64,000 bases of DNA. It comes from Mesorhizobium loti. Lineage in GTDB: Bacteria; Pseudomonadota; Alphaproteobacteria; Rhizobiales; Rhizobiaceae. A program made the translations under genes and the position numbers. The stretch spans positions 179,505 to 243,504 of the forward strand of contig NZ_PJRO01000007.1 of the NCBI RefSeq assembly GCF_002858745.1, read 5' to 3'. This document shows positions 30,977-40,202 of this stretch, one piece after another. The stretch's first letter is position 1, and the number at the start of each line of letters is the position of its first letter. Below the pieces are notes generated by a model. It did not search any database. It saw only the letters and a list, made by a program, of their open reading frames with translations, and was not told the origin of the DNA.

Positions 30977-33489
30977 CGAATGATCTCGCGCTTGCCGACA
31001 TGGTTGGGCTCGCCGACGATGCCTTCCTTTTCCATGCGCTCGACGATCGAGGCGGCACGGTTGTAGCCGATGCCGAGGCGGCGCTGGATGTAGGAGGTCG
31101 AGCACTTCTTGTCGCGCAATACCACCTTGACCGCCTCGTCATAGAGGTTGTCGCCGTCCTCGGCGCCCATGCCGCTCTTGTCGAACACCGGGCTCTCGTC
31201 GACTTCGGGCAGCTCTTCCTCTTCGTCGGCGGTGACCGTCTCGAGATATTCGGGCCGTCCCTGCGCCTTGAGGTGGTTGACGACATGCTCGACCTCGGCG
31301 TCGGAGACGAACGGGCCATGCACGCGGGCGATGCGGCCACCGCCGGCCATGTGCAGCATGTCGCCCTGGCCGAGCAGCTGTTCGGCGCCCTGTTCGCCAA
31401 GAATGGTGCGCGAGTCGATCTTCGACGTCACCTGGAACGAGATGCGGGTCGGGAAATTGGCCTTGATGGTGCCGGTGATGACGTCGACCGAGGGGCGCTG
31501 CGTGGCCATGATCAAATGTATGCCGGCGGCGCGGGCCATCTGGGCGAGGCGCTGGATGGCGCCCTCAATCTCCTTGCCTGCCACCATCATCAGGTCGGCC
31601 ATTTCGTCGACGATGACGACGATGTAGGGCATCGGCGCGAGGTCGATCTCCTGTTCCTCGAACACCGGCGCACCGGTGCCCTTCTCGAATCCGGTCTGCA
31701 CCTGCATCACCACGACCTCGCCCTTGTCGCGGGCGACCGCGGCGCGCTGGTTGTAGCCGTCGATGTTGCGCACGCCGAGGCGCGCCATCTTGCGATAGCG
31801 GTCCTCCATTTCACGCACCGCCCATTTCAGCGCGGTGACCGCCTTCTTGGGGTCGGTGACGACGGGGGTCAAAAGGTGCGGGATGCCGTCATAGATCGAC
31901 AGTTCCAGCATCTTGGGATCGACCATGATGAGGCGGCATTCTTCCGGCTTCAGCCGGTAGAGCAGCGACAGGATCATGGTGTTGATGGCCACCGATTTGC
32001 CCGAGCCGGTGGTGCCGGCGACGAGCAGATGCGGCATCTTGGCAAGCTCGGCGATGACGGGCTCGCCGCCAATGGTCTTGCCCAGGCAAAGCGCCAGCTT
32101 GCAGCCGGTGTTGCGGAAACCGTCGGACTCGATCAGCTCGCGGAAATAGACGGTCTCGCGGGTTTCGTTGGGCAGTTCGATGCCGATGACGTTGCGGCCC
32201 GGAATGACGGCGACACGCGCCGAAATCGCCGACATCGAGCGGGCGATGTCGTCGGCGAGGCCGATGACGCGTGAGGACTTCACGCCCGGCGCCGGCTCGA
32301 ACTCGTAGAGGGTGACGACGGGGCCCGGGCGGACATGGATGATCTCGCCCTTGACGCCGAAATCCTCGAGCACGCTTTCGAGAAGATCGGCGTTCTGCTC
32401 CAGCCGCTCCTGCGACATGTAGAAGCCTTGCCCTTCCGGCGGCAGCTGCAACAGCTCTTCCGACGGCAGCTCGTAGTCGCCCGGCTCAAACTCTGCCGCC
32501 TTGCCAATCCTGGGCAGGGACTGGCGCGGTGTCGGCATGGTGATCTCGACGGTGCGCGACGGTGCGGCCGGCGCAACATCGTTGGCGGCTACGGGCCTGT
32601 TGGCGGCAACAGATGCCTGACCTGCCGGAACAGGAGCCTGAGCTGTCGGGGTGGGGGTTTCAACGGCTGCCGCAGCGGCTTCGACGACCTCGGCCACGAC
32701 CGGCGCTTTGATCGCTTCGCCGGACGTCAGCTGCATTGAAGCTGAGACCTCGATGACCCGGTAGAGAGATGTCGCATCGGGTGTCACAACCGGCCGCGAC
32801 TCGGCGCGGCGGGGCGCGATTGCAGGTGTTGCTGCCTTGACGGGTGCGGAGGATGGCTGCGCCGAAGCAGGGGCAGCCGGGGTCTGCGGCACGAAGCCGG
32901 ACGCGAACTCGAAGAAGGCATGGTCTGAAAGATAGGACCAGCGCATGCTGCGCCCGGACGCAGCAGCTTTCGCCGGCGGCTGGTGAGGTGCGGCCTGGGC
33001 AGCGGCCGGCGCTGTGGCGACGGGTGCAGCCGGCGCCGACGCGCGATTGGCTTCAACAACACGCCTGGGTGACGGCTGTGCCGGGGACGGCGCGGCAGCC
33101 TTGGGCTCGGGTGATGCCGGCCTGGCCGCTGCGGCCGGGACTGGCGCAGGACGCTGTGAAACGGCAGGCTGGGCCTGTTCGACCGGCTCCCCACCATCCT
33201 CCGGCTTGATCTTCTTGACCTCGCGCTCGGGTGTGCGCGTGAAGCGCACATTGGGCGCGAGGAAGAAATAGTCCTGCCATTCCGGGCGGGCAAACTCGCC
33301 CTCGCCGCCGAAATTGGGGAACACCGCGCCATCGCCCTGGGGCTTCATGTATGTGTGCGCATTGCTGTCGCGGCTGGCGATGCGGCCGGCGAAATCGATC
33401 GCATGCGGCGCGGCCTCGTGGCGATGCGGCTCATCCTCCTCGTGCGCAACAGCCGTCAGATTTGCCCGAGAAAAACGCATGGATGCCAT
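30973..33489 (-). CDS. ftsK: FtsK/SpoIIIE-family DNA translocase without N-terminal membrane domain
   Basis: 838 residues from the likely ATG 33489 ([10 protein letters not shown]). The first 330 residues are a Pro/Ala-rich linker without the four membrane helices of classical FtsK. The motor follows with Walker [15 protein letters not shown], Walker [14 protein letters not shown] and [13 protein letters not shown]. The C-terminal gamma winged-helix domain ([20 protein letters not shown]) is intact, so recognition of KOPS-like sequences is expected. It should pump DNA at division. The TAG stop lies in the edge of the repeat at 30,880-30,976. Some rhizobia carry a second, membrane-anchored FtsK elsewhere; this copy may be the soluble paralogue. 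Confidence 0.9.
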   Translation of the reverse strand: MASMRFSRANLTAVAHEEDEPHRHEAAPHAIDFAGRIASRDSNAHTYMKPQGDGAVFPNFGGEGEFARPEWQDYFFLAPNVRFTRTPEREVKKIKPEDGGEPVEQAQPAVSQRPAPVPAAAARPASPEPKAAAPSPAQPSPRRVVEANRASAPAAPVATAPAAAQAAPHQPPAKAAASGRSMRWSYLSDHAFFEFASGFVPQTPAAPASAQPSSAPVKAATPAIAPRRAESRPVVTPDATSLYRVIEVSASMQLTSGEAIKAPVVAEVVEAAAAAVETPTPTAQAPVPAGQASVAANRPVAANDVAPAAPSRTVEITMPTPRQSLPRIGKAAEFEPGDYELPSEELLQLPPEGQGFYMSQERLEQNADLLESVLEDFGVKGEIIHVRPGPVVTLYEFEPAPGVKSSRVIGLADDIARSMSAISARVAVIPGRNVIGIELPNETRETVYFRELIESDGFRNTGCKLALCLGKTIGGEPVIAELAKMPHLLVAGTTGSGKSVAINTMILSLLYRLKPEECRLIMVDPKMLELSIYDGIPHLLTPVVTDPKKAVTALKWAVREMEDRYRKMARLGVRNIDGYNQRAAVARDKGEVVVMQVQTGFEKGTGAPVFEEQEIDLAPMPYIVVIVDEMADLMMVAGKEIEGAIQRLAQMARAAGIHLIMATQRPSVDVITGTIKANFPTRISFQVTSKIDSRTILGEQGAEQLLGQGDMLHMAGGGRIARVHGPFVSDAEVEHVVNHLKAQGRPEYLETVTADEEEELPEVDESPVFDKSGMGAEDGDNLYDEAVKVVLRDKKCSTSYIQRRLGIGYNRAASIVERMEKEGIVGEPNHVGKREIIR

Positions 33490-33688
33490 ACTGGAGACTC
33501 GCCGGTTTGAATGTCCCCTGAGACATAGGAACCGATGGTTAACAGTCCCTTCCGAAAACGGCCTGGAATGAACGGAAGAGACCCGTATTGGCACAGCCTT
33601 ACCGTCGCGCCCACAGAGGGCGATTCCCACCTTCCCGCGTTGTGCGCCATAACTTCAAGGAGCCGCTCGCGACCGCACCAGACGCGAA

Positions 33689-34132
33689 CTAGAATTTTCG
33701 CGGATCGATCCCTTTGGTCCCCGGTCCATAGGGGCTGGGATAAATCTCGCCGATGGTCATCAGTTCGATTTCGCCGTCCAGTGTCGACCCTATGATTCTG
33801 ACCTGGGGGTCGTCGCAGCAGAACTCCCAGATCACTTGTCGGCACTCGGCGCAGGGCACACCCGAATAGGGCCCGTGGCAGACGATCGCCTCGATCTGGC
33901 GCTCACCGGCGGCAGCCATCATCATCACCGCGTTGCGCTCGGCGTGGACCGATTGCTGGAGGGTGACGACTTCGACATTGCAAGCGGCGAACATCTTGCC
34001 CGTCTTTGTCCGGACGGCTGAGCCGACCTTATGATTCGAGTAGGGCGTATAGGCTTTTTCGCGCGCCTCGGCAGCGGCGGTGACCAGATCCTGGTCGGCC
34101 TTCGAAAGTTCGTCGAAACGGCAGGCGATCAT
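33689..34132 (-). CDS. cdd: Cytidine deaminase
   Basis: 147 residues, typical of the small tetrameric cytidine deaminases. The zinc site is complete: C-or-H/AE motif H63-A64-E65 in SVHAERNAVM and C94-x-x-C97 in GVPCAECRQV. It deaminates (deoxy)cytidine to (deoxy)uridine for pyrimidine salvage. The AGGAGAAG ribosome binding site at 34,136-34,143 merges with the CTAG edge of the adjoining palindromic repeat, so the repeat begins ten bases from the start codon. Confidence 0.93.
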   Translation of the reverse strand: MIACRFDELSKADQDLVTAAAEAREKAYTPYSNHKVGSAVRTKTGKMFAACNVEVVTLQQSVHAERNAVMMMAAAGERQIEAIVCHGPYSGVPCAECRQVIWEFCCDDPQVRIIGSTLDGEIELMTIGEIYPSPYGPGTKGIDPRKF

Positions 34133-34141
34133 CTTCTTCTC

Positions 34142-34247
34142 CTAGAGCAATTCCAGCAAAAGTGTGCAGCGGTTTTGCGTCCGGAATTGCGTGAAAACAA
34201 AAGGTCAGAGCGTTTCCGCGTTTCCGTGAAAAACGGAAACGCTCTAA
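34142..34247 (+). repeat. Palindromic intergenic repeat, copy 2
   Basis: CTAGAGCAATTCCAG, the core AAAGTGTGCAGCGGTTTTGCG, then GAGCGTTTCCG ... CGGAAACGCTCTA. It fills the whole gap between cdd and the symporter gene. Its right end supplies the TAG stop codon of the symporter (34,244-34,246), and its left end touches the cdd ribosome binding site. Same family as the copies at 30,880, 59,847 and 62,463. Confidence 0.88.
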
Positions 34248-35623
34248 GCAACGCGCTGTTTCGGACGGGCCGCCAGCCCGGCAGCGAATGGAATGACTGA
34301 CAAAGCGAACCCCACAAGCGAAGCCGGTATGCCGCCGGGCTCGCCGGCAAGCACCAGCACCGCAGTCGAACCGGCGCCGACAATGATCGTTGCTAGCATC
34401 GACCAGGCCGGAATTCGCCAGTTGAAGGTGGCTGACAGCACCGGCAGCAGCAGGCCCGGCACGTAGACAGAGAAGCCGAGCATCAGGATCGTGACGACGC
34501 TTGGCACCGTCAAGGCGACGGCCAGGGCGATCAGGCCGAGAACGAGCAGCAGGATGCGGCTCGTCCAAAGCCGTTCGCCGTCGGATGCGCCCGGGCGGAA
34601 GCGCGAGATCACATCGCGCTGCAAGGTCGTCGCGGTGACCAACAGCGTCGTGCTTGCGGTCGACATGGCCACCGCGAGGAACGCAGCGACCAGAAGGCCG
34701 ATCAGCCCTGAAGGGAGCAGCTGTCGCATCAGATCCGGCATGGCGTTGACCGGATTGGTGCCGGCCGGCAGAAGCGCCTTGGCGGCGATACCCAGGAAGG
34801 TCAGGATGACACCGAAGATTGCCATCAGCACGAAGCCGTTGATCAGCCCCTTGCGTGCGGTCTCGGGTGAATTCGCGGCAAACACGCGCTGAAAGCCGAT
34901 GGTGTCGATGAAGCCTGCCGGCAAAAGCAGGAACCACACGAAAAGCGTGGCGGGCGGCACGTTGCCGAACAGGTTGTAGAAATCGGGGATGTTCCTGGTC
35001 GCTTCGTAGACGCCTGAAACGCCGGGGCCGAAGATGACGATCAGCGGCGCGATGACACCGATGACGACCAGGAAGATGATCGCCTGCAGCACGTCGGTTG
35101 CCACCACGGCCAGAAAGCCGCCCAGCATGGTGTAGACGATGACCACAAGGTAGGCGACGACGGCGCCGACCGTCGGATCCATGCCGGAAAACAAGGTGAA
35201 GATCATGCTGATGCCGAATACCTGCGCGGCTGCCCAGGCGAGATAGTTCCAGCTCGTCACCAGCGAAGCAGCGACACGCACGGAATCGGGATAGTCGCTC
35301 GCCACGATATCGGGCGTCGTCACATGCATGCGCTGGCGCACGATCCTGGCGATGAAGATGCCCATCAAAAGCAGGCCGATCGGGAAGGTGAACCACCACC
35401 AGGTCCCGGAAATACCATAGCGGACAACCATCTCGGGCGTACCGAAGAGGCCCGCCAGCCCGGTCCAGGAGGCGAAGGCCGAGATGGTGAGCCAAAGCGG
35501 TCCCATGCGGCGACCGGCGACGGTGTAGTCTTCCTCCGTCTTGATGGTACGCGCGTAGAACAGGCCGATGGCGGTGACCACCGCCAGATAGAACACGACG
35601 ACCGCGATATCAAAGCTTCCCAT
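34244..35623 (-). CDS. Sodium:solute symporter family protein
   Basis: 459 residues with about 13 membrane helices, as usual for the SSS family. FYARTIKTEEDYTVAGRRMG near the N-terminus and SAFASWTGLAGLFGTPE correspond to the conserved SSS sodium-site region. Start ATG 35623 follows GGAGAGGGAA. Its substrate is not evident. It is divergent from an adenosylhomocysteinase-like gene with its own IclR regulator, so it may import that pathway's substrate. The stop codon and last residues abut the palindromic repeat. Confidence 0.88.
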   Translation of the reverse strand: MGSFDIAVVVFYLAVVTAIGLFYARTIKTEEDYTVAGRRMGPLWLTISAFASWTGLAGLFGTPEMVVRYGISGTWWWFTFPIGLLLMGIFIARIVRQRMHVTTPDIVASDYPDSVRVAASLVTSWNYLAWAAAQVFGISMIFTLFSGMDPTVGAVVAYLVVIVYTMLGGFLAVVATDVLQAIIFLVVIGVIAPLIVIFGPGVSGVYEATRNIPDFYNLFGNVPPATLFVWFLLLPAGFIDTIGFQRVFAANSPETARKGLINGFVLMAIFGVILTFLGIAAKALLPAGTNPVNAMPDLMRQLLPSGLIGLLVAAFLAVAMSTASTTLLVTATTLQRDVISRFRPGASDGERLWTSRILLLVLGLIALAVALTVPSVVTILMLGFSVYVPGLLLPVLSATFNWRIPAWSMLATIIVGAGSTAVLVLAGEPGGIPASLVGFALSVIPFAAGLAARPKQRVA

Positions 35624-35787
35624 TTCCCTCTCCCTGCTCTTCCGCCGCGCGATCGGGCGGACGACGGCGCGCCTCCCTGCGGCACCGTGAACCTGCGGGC
35701 GTTACCCACAAATGGCTTGACTGCCATCACTCAAATTCGTCACATATAAAAATCTTTTTTGCAAGTGCTGAGATACGGAGCTGAAAT

Positions 35788-36990
35788 ATGACGACGACTG
35801 TCACTTCGGAGATGGTGCGAACCGACCTGCTCGAACGCGGCCGGTCACGAATCGAATGGATACGCTCGCGTATGTCGATGCTTGCCGCCGTACGATCCGA
35901 CTTTGAGACATCGCGTCCATTCGCCGGGCGGCGGATCGGCGTCTCATTGCACATCGAGCCGAAGACAGCCGTGCTGCTCGAGGTCTTGCATGCCGGGGGA
36001 GCCGAGATCGTCGGCACAGGCAATCATGGCTCGACGCAAGACGACATAGTCGCTTTCCTGAACAGCCAGGGTATCGGCATCATCGGACGTCGCGACGATA
36101 CGCTGGCCGAGCATCATGCCAATCTGGGACGGATCCTCGACACCGGCCCCGACGTCCTGCTCGACAACGGCGCCGATCTCGCTGCCGGCGCGGTCGCACG
36201 CGGCATGGCAAGCTCCATCCTCGGCGGCACCGAGGAGACGACGTCCGGCGGCGATCGCCTGCGTGATGAGCTCGGCGGCAAGGTTCCGTTTCCTTCGATT
36301 GTGATCAACGACAGCCCCCTCAAGCAGATCGGTGAGAACAAACACGCCGTCGGCCAATCGGTGGTCGAAAGCTTCATGCGCATCACCAATCTGATGGTGC
36401 CAGGCAGGCGCTTCTGCGTCATCGGCTACGGCTGGTGCGGTCGCGGCATCGCACAGTATCTGCGGGCATTGGGTGGACGGGTCGCCGTCGTGGAGGTCGA
36501 CGAGATCAAGGCTCTGGAAGCCGCACTCGACGGTTTCCGTGTCGCTGCTCTGGACACGCTGGCGCCGTGGGCCGAGATCTTCATCACCGCCACCGGTCGC
36601 CCCGGCGTTCTGCCGGCGTCGGTCACAAGCTTAATGGCCGATGGCGCCGTACTGGCCAATTCCGGGCATTTTCCGTGGGAAATCGATGTCGCGGGCTTAC
36701 GCGCTCTGGCTATCGAAACCACCGACATCGACGGCACGCTTGAACGCATCGACCTGTCCGACGGCCGTCATGTCATTCTCGTCGCCGACGGCCGCATGTT
36801 CAACCTTGCCGGCTCGGAACCCAAAGGCAACTCGATCGAGTCGATGGATCTGGGCTTCATGCTGCAGGCGCTTTCACTCGAACGCGTCGTCTCCGGAACC
36901 GGGCTGGTTGCCGGCGCGCAGCCCGTGCCCGACGACATCAATCGTCGTATCGCGCGGCTGATGGTGGAAGCGATGGGCTCGGCCGCATAA
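35788..36990 (+). CDS. Adenosylhomocysteinase-like NAD-binding protein, divergent and short
   Basis: 400 residues against about 430-470 for true adenosylhomocysteinase. Recognisable AHCY landmarks: STQDD, LDNGADL (AHCY has DDGGDL), EETTSG, NDSPLKQIGEN (K kept, the following Asp replaced by Glu), GYGWCGRGIA as the NAD loop, VEVDEI and LANSGHF. The C-terminal Lys/Tyr tail that closes the AHCY NAD site is missing. It probably hydrolyses or oxidises a related thioether or nucleoside, but the substrate is not shown. Good SD (GGAGCTGAAAT). Neighbours are a divergent symporter and a downstream IclR regulator 80 bp away. Confidence 0.75.
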   Translation: MTTTVTSEMVRTDLLERGRSRIEWIRSRMSMLAAVRSDFETSRPFAGRRIGVSLHIEPKTAVLLEVLHAGGAEIVGTGNHGSTQDDIVAFLNSQGIGIIGRRDDTLAEHHANLGRILDTGPDVLLDNGADLAAGAVARGMASSILGGTEETTSGGDRLRDELGGKVPFPSIVINDSPLKQIGENKHAVGQSVVESFMRITNLMVPGRRFCVIGYGWCGRGIAQYLRALGGRVAVVEVDEIKALEAALDGFRVAALDTLAPWAEIFITATGRPGVLPASVTSLMADGAVLANSGHFPWEIDVAGLRALAIETTDIDGTLERIDLSDGRHVILVADGRMFNLAGSEPKGNSIESMDLGFMLQALSLERVVSGTGLVAGAQPVPDDINRRIARLMVEAMGSAA

Positions 36991-37070
36991 CTTGGCTTCC
37001 GGCCTGTTTCGTGACGCTGCGCTCTATAGTGTGGGCTGAAATCCTGATTCGGGCATCAGCGAGGTAAGAC

Positions 37071-37853
37071 ATGGCCAGGAAGGACAGCGCGGAGACGCCG
37101 GACTACTCGGTTCCGGCGCTGGAGAAAGCCCTCGATATCCTCGAGCTGCTGGCGAACCAGAAGGACGGCTTGAACCAGGGTCAGATATCCGAGGCCGTCG
37201 GCCGCTCGATCCATCAGATCTACCGCGTGCTGCAGGCGCTGGAGGCGCGCGGTTACGTCTATCGCGAGCGACCGGGCGGTCTGTACTTCCTGTCGATGAT
37301 GATGTTCGAGCTGGCGCACCGGCACGAACCGCTGCGGGGGCTTGTCCAGATCGCGCTGCCGCAGATGCGGCGTCTCTCCGACGAGCTGCAGCAATCCTGC
37401 AATCTCGGCATTCATTCGGCAGGCCGCGTCCTCATCCTGGCGCAGGTCGAGAGCCCTGCACCGTTCGGCTTCCGGGTCCGTGTCGGAGCGGAGTTTCCTT
37501 TGTTCACGACAGCGACCGGCCGTGCGCTCATGGCATTCCAGCCGGAAGCAACCATCGACAGGTGGCTCGACGGTGAAGCGAACAAGCAAGCGGAGGTCAA
37601 GGCGGCGCTCTCAGCGATCAGGGAACGAGGCTACGAAGAGCAGCCGGACGGTCTCCATCCCGGCATTACCGACCTCGCCTTTCCTGTCATCGGGCGATAT
37701 GCAGAGTCTGTCGCAGTCCTGACCGTGCCCTATGTGGCAACAACATACAGCGCCCTTGATCAGGCCACCGTTCGCAAGCACGCAGCGTCGGCCGCGCGCG
37801 AAGTCGGAACACTCTTCGCCTCTCGCAACGAGGATCATTTCGCGGGCAAGTAG
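37071..37853 (+). CDS. IclR-family transcriptional regulator
   Basis: 260 residues. The N-terminal winged helix (VPALEKALDILELLANQKDG, then IHQIYRVLQALEARGYVYRE) is followed by the IclR effector domain with TATGRALMAF and GYEEQPDGLHPGITDLAFPV. GAGGTAAGAC precedes ATG 37071. It probably controls the adenosylhomocysteinase-like gene and perhaps the divergent symporter, sensing a small carboxylate or pathway intermediate as IclR proteins do. Confidence 0.9.
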   Translation: MARKDSAETPDYSVPALEKALDILELLANQKDGLNQGQISEAVGRSIHQIYRVLQALEARGYVYRERPGGLYFLSMMMFELAHRHEPLRGLVQIALPQMRRLSDELQQSCNLGIHSAGRVLILAQVESPAPFGFRVRVGAEFPLFTTATGRALMAFQPEATIDRWLDGEANKQAEVKAALSAIRERGYEEQPDGLHPGITDLAFPVIGRYAESVAVLTVPYVATTYSALDQATVRKHAASAAREVGTLFASRNEDHFAGK

Positions 37854-37902
37854 CTATGAGCGCCCATCTGAAATCTCGAAGCTCGGTAGTCACCTTGAGA
37901 CC

Positions 37903-38145
37903 TCAGAGCCTACGAAGATTGAGCCGAACCTGGACGCCATCGAGAATGATATCCAGGCCTGCGGAAAAGCCTTCGCTTTGACGGTGCTCGGACCCGGTTT
38001 TCTCAAGCTCACTGAACAAGGCCGCGGAAAGCGGATATTTTCCGGATCGCTTGAGCGATTCAGCATATTCGGCCTGATCGGAATCCCATTGCTCTTCGGC
38101 GAGGCCTGACTGGGCGCGAGCGGCAATGTCTGCGACTTCCAATCG
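37903..38145 (-). pseudogene. C-terminal fragment of a TetR/AcrR-family regulator
   Basis: In this minus-strand frame the peptide EEQWDSDQAEYAESLKRSGK, then YPLSAAL and GLDIILDGVQVRL, matches the end of the ligand-binding domain of TetR/AcrR proteins. The preceding residues in the same frame do not look like a TetR and no N-terminal DNA-binding domain is present. It is therefore a remnant. The family call is from memory of typical C-terminal motifs. Confidence 0.55.
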
Positions 38146-38225
38146 GCAGGCGGTGTCACCCAGGATAACCCTTGAGGTTCCACAACGGGTGCAGATTGCT
38201 AGCGGGCGGGGTAAGGGCGCAATGG

Positions 38226-38510
38226 TCACCAGTTGAGGCGAATGCCGACGGTACCTGCGGTTGCGGTCTGGCGACTGCGGCCGCCGTCGAGCGACCAACG
38301 GTAGGAGCCTTGTCCGTAGATGCTCACGTTCTGGTTGACCCGTGCGGTTACACCGCCGCCGACCTCGAGCGCGGTATCGCCGAAGCGGGTCTTGATGGTG
38401 GGGGCCGAAGATCGCGCTATCATTGCCGGAGAAGGCGTGCCAGAGATTGATCCGCGCATAAGGCTGCCAGAGCCTCCCTGCGCGTCCTGATCGGTATGAA
38501 AATCTTATAG
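38226..38510 (-). pseudogene. Frameshifted C-terminal remnant of an autotransporter beta-barrel
   Basis: The last 60 codons encode RFGDTALEVGGGVTARVNQN and end YGQGSYRWSLDGGRSRQTA ... GIRLNW, the classic final strands of an autotransporter barrel with an aromatic C-terminus. Upstream, the matching sequence LWQPYARINLWHAFSGNDSA is in another frame. A run of five G on the plus strand at 38,400-38,404 is the probable one-base insertion. No passenger domain is found to the right, so the gene is a 3' remnant. The stretch from 38,510 to 38,733 holds nothing I can identify. Confidence 0.7.
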
Positions 38511-38733
38511 TTGAACGTCAAGCTACACCTGAGCGCCGTGCGAGAATGACGCTGCTCGGACACCGGTTTCATGCGTCTCGCCTTCGACGGCCAGCAGCAG
38601 TCGACCGAGGGGCCTTTGGGGAAATCTAGACCACCGTCGACTACATCGGCGATAGGATCGATCGTGGAACCAAGCGTTGTGAACGATCATCGTTTCATCG
38701 ATCCGACGGCAACCATTGTGACAATAGATGCGA

Positions 38734-38752
38734 GGTTAGTTTCAGACTAACC
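38734..38752 (-). terminator. Small inverted repeat at end of diguanylate cyclase gene
   Basis: GGTTAGT and ACTAACC flank a 5-nt loop (TTCAG) and overlap the TAG stop of the minus-strand gene. There is no clear U-tract, so termination is possible but not certain. Confidence 0.35.
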
Positions 38753-39895
38753 CGCAAGGCGGATATCGTCACTTCTGACTCTGTTTCTGCCCCCCGTCTT
38801 TGCCCTGTAAAGGGCTTGATCTGCCCGCTCCAAAAGTGTGCCGAAGCTTTCTCCGTGACCCGCGGAATACGCTACGCCAACGCTGACCGTCACTGCGATC
38901 CGCCCTTTGATCGACACTACCGCTTTTTCCTCGATCTTCATTCGAATGCTCTCTGCAAATTCCATAGCCATCCGCCGGTCGACGTTGTGAAGGATGGCGC
39001 AAAACTCTTCCCCGCCCACCCGAGCGGCGACGTCTGAAATGCGGATTCTTGTGGAGAGGATCTCTGCAAAATGACAGAGGACGAGGTCCCCCGCGGCATG
39101 GCCATAGGTGTCGTTGACCGATTTGAAATGGTCCAGATCGAATAGGACGGCGGCGGTGCGGGGACGAGCCGCGGATGAGTAGCGATCTGTCAGCGCCCGT
39201 CGATTGAGAAGGTTGGTCAGCGGGTCTGTCAACGCTTCCATCCGATGAAAGCGAGAGATCCTCGCCTGGTTGACGGCGAGTGACAGAGCGCCAATACCCG
39301 TCAGACCGATGATGACCACGATGGAGTTGATACCTTCAGCCCAATTTGTGGGGAGTTCCGTCAGGATCCATTTGCGCTCAAGCGCAATCACGAGGCTGCA
39401 AAGGGCAAACGATATTGCGGTAATGGCGTAAAGGACAGCGGTCGCAACCATAGCAACCGGAGATTCGGGACGACCGCCCCAGTACTGCCACCCTGTCAGC
39501 ACGAGCAGGAGCGCAATCCCAAGATTGGCGGTTATTGTGCCTATGCCGGAAAATCCCAGCGCAAAGGCACCGGTCGTTGAGAGAACTCCCAATCCCGTGG
39601 CGGCCCATACCGCGCCCCAGTGCGTCATGCCGACACGAAATTGCATCGAACCTGCGTAGATGAACCCGAAGCCCACAAGAAGCGCAGTGAAAGACCCAGC
39701 CTGGAGCGCCGGATCATAGTAGCGGCCTATCGCACTGAGCAGCATAATGCCCACGACGATGAAACCAAGGCCAACAGACCAGTTGAATAGAAAGCTATCG
39801 CGACGCGACCCGATCCAGGCCCCAAACAGTGTCACACAAAGCGCGCCGCTAGAGATGCCAATAGCAAGCAAAAAGGTAACCTGATCGAAAAACAT
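38747..39895 (-). CDS. Membrane diguanylate cyclase (GGDEF)
   Basis: 382 residues. About seven to eight membrane helices occupy residues 5-205, followed by an intact GGDEF domain: DPLTNLLNRRAL, FDLDHFKSVNDTYGH and VGGEEF in the catalytic loop. It should make cyclic di-GMP in response to an unknown membrane signal. It lies alone between decayed sequence and an AraC-type regulator. The start at ATG 39895 has only a weak ribosome binding site. Confidence 0.9.
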   Translation of the reverse strand: MFFDQVTFLLAIGISSGALCVTLFGAWIGSRRDSFLFNWSVGLGFIVVGIMLLSAIGRYYDPALQAGSFTALLVGFGFIYAGSMQFRVGMTHWGAVWAATGLGVLSTTGAFALGFSGIGTITANLGIALLLVLTGWQYWGGRPESPVAMVATAVLYAITAISFALCSLVIALERKWILTELPTNWAEGINSIVVIIGLTGIGALSLAVNQARISRFHRMEALTDPLTNLLNRRALTDRYSSAARPRTAAVLFDLDHFKSVNDTYGHAAGDLVLCHFAEILSTRIRISDVAARVGGEEFCAILHNVDRRMAMEFAESIRMKIEEKAVVSIKGRIAVTVSVGVAYSAGHGESFGTLLERADQALYRAKTGGRNRVRSDDIRLAG

Positions 39896-40202
39896 GAGCT
39901 TTCAACGCCTCCAACCAGCCAGTTTACTTCCTACGCCCTGGAAGCTGGTTGAACCCGCCTCATCAGACTGAGCAGAATGTAGGAGCCAGTATGAAGTTTC
40001 GGTGACAAGGTCTTTCCGATTGATCGGAGACGAATGCTGAACTCCAACGGGTCAACCACGACCAGGAAAACGGAGGGCTGCTTCTTCGAGACGTTAAATC
40101 AGCTTGGCCATGGACAAGAAGATAAGTGTGGCACGCACTACATGATCAAGGTGTCTGATGCCTCATCCAATCGTCTCATTTTCATACGCTTGGTGTCTCA
40201 GG
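39896..40202. other. Intergenic stretch with no recognisable gene
   Basis: The 307 bp between the diguanylate cyclase start and the end of the AraC-type gene contain no RNA gene or supported protein. The only plus-strand frame here, 40,034-40,387, overlaps the AraC gene and has no recognisable motif. Confidence 0.5.

Noticed and set aside
38510..38733. Possible transposase remnant
   Set aside because: No transposase motif or terminal inverted repeats were found on either strand.
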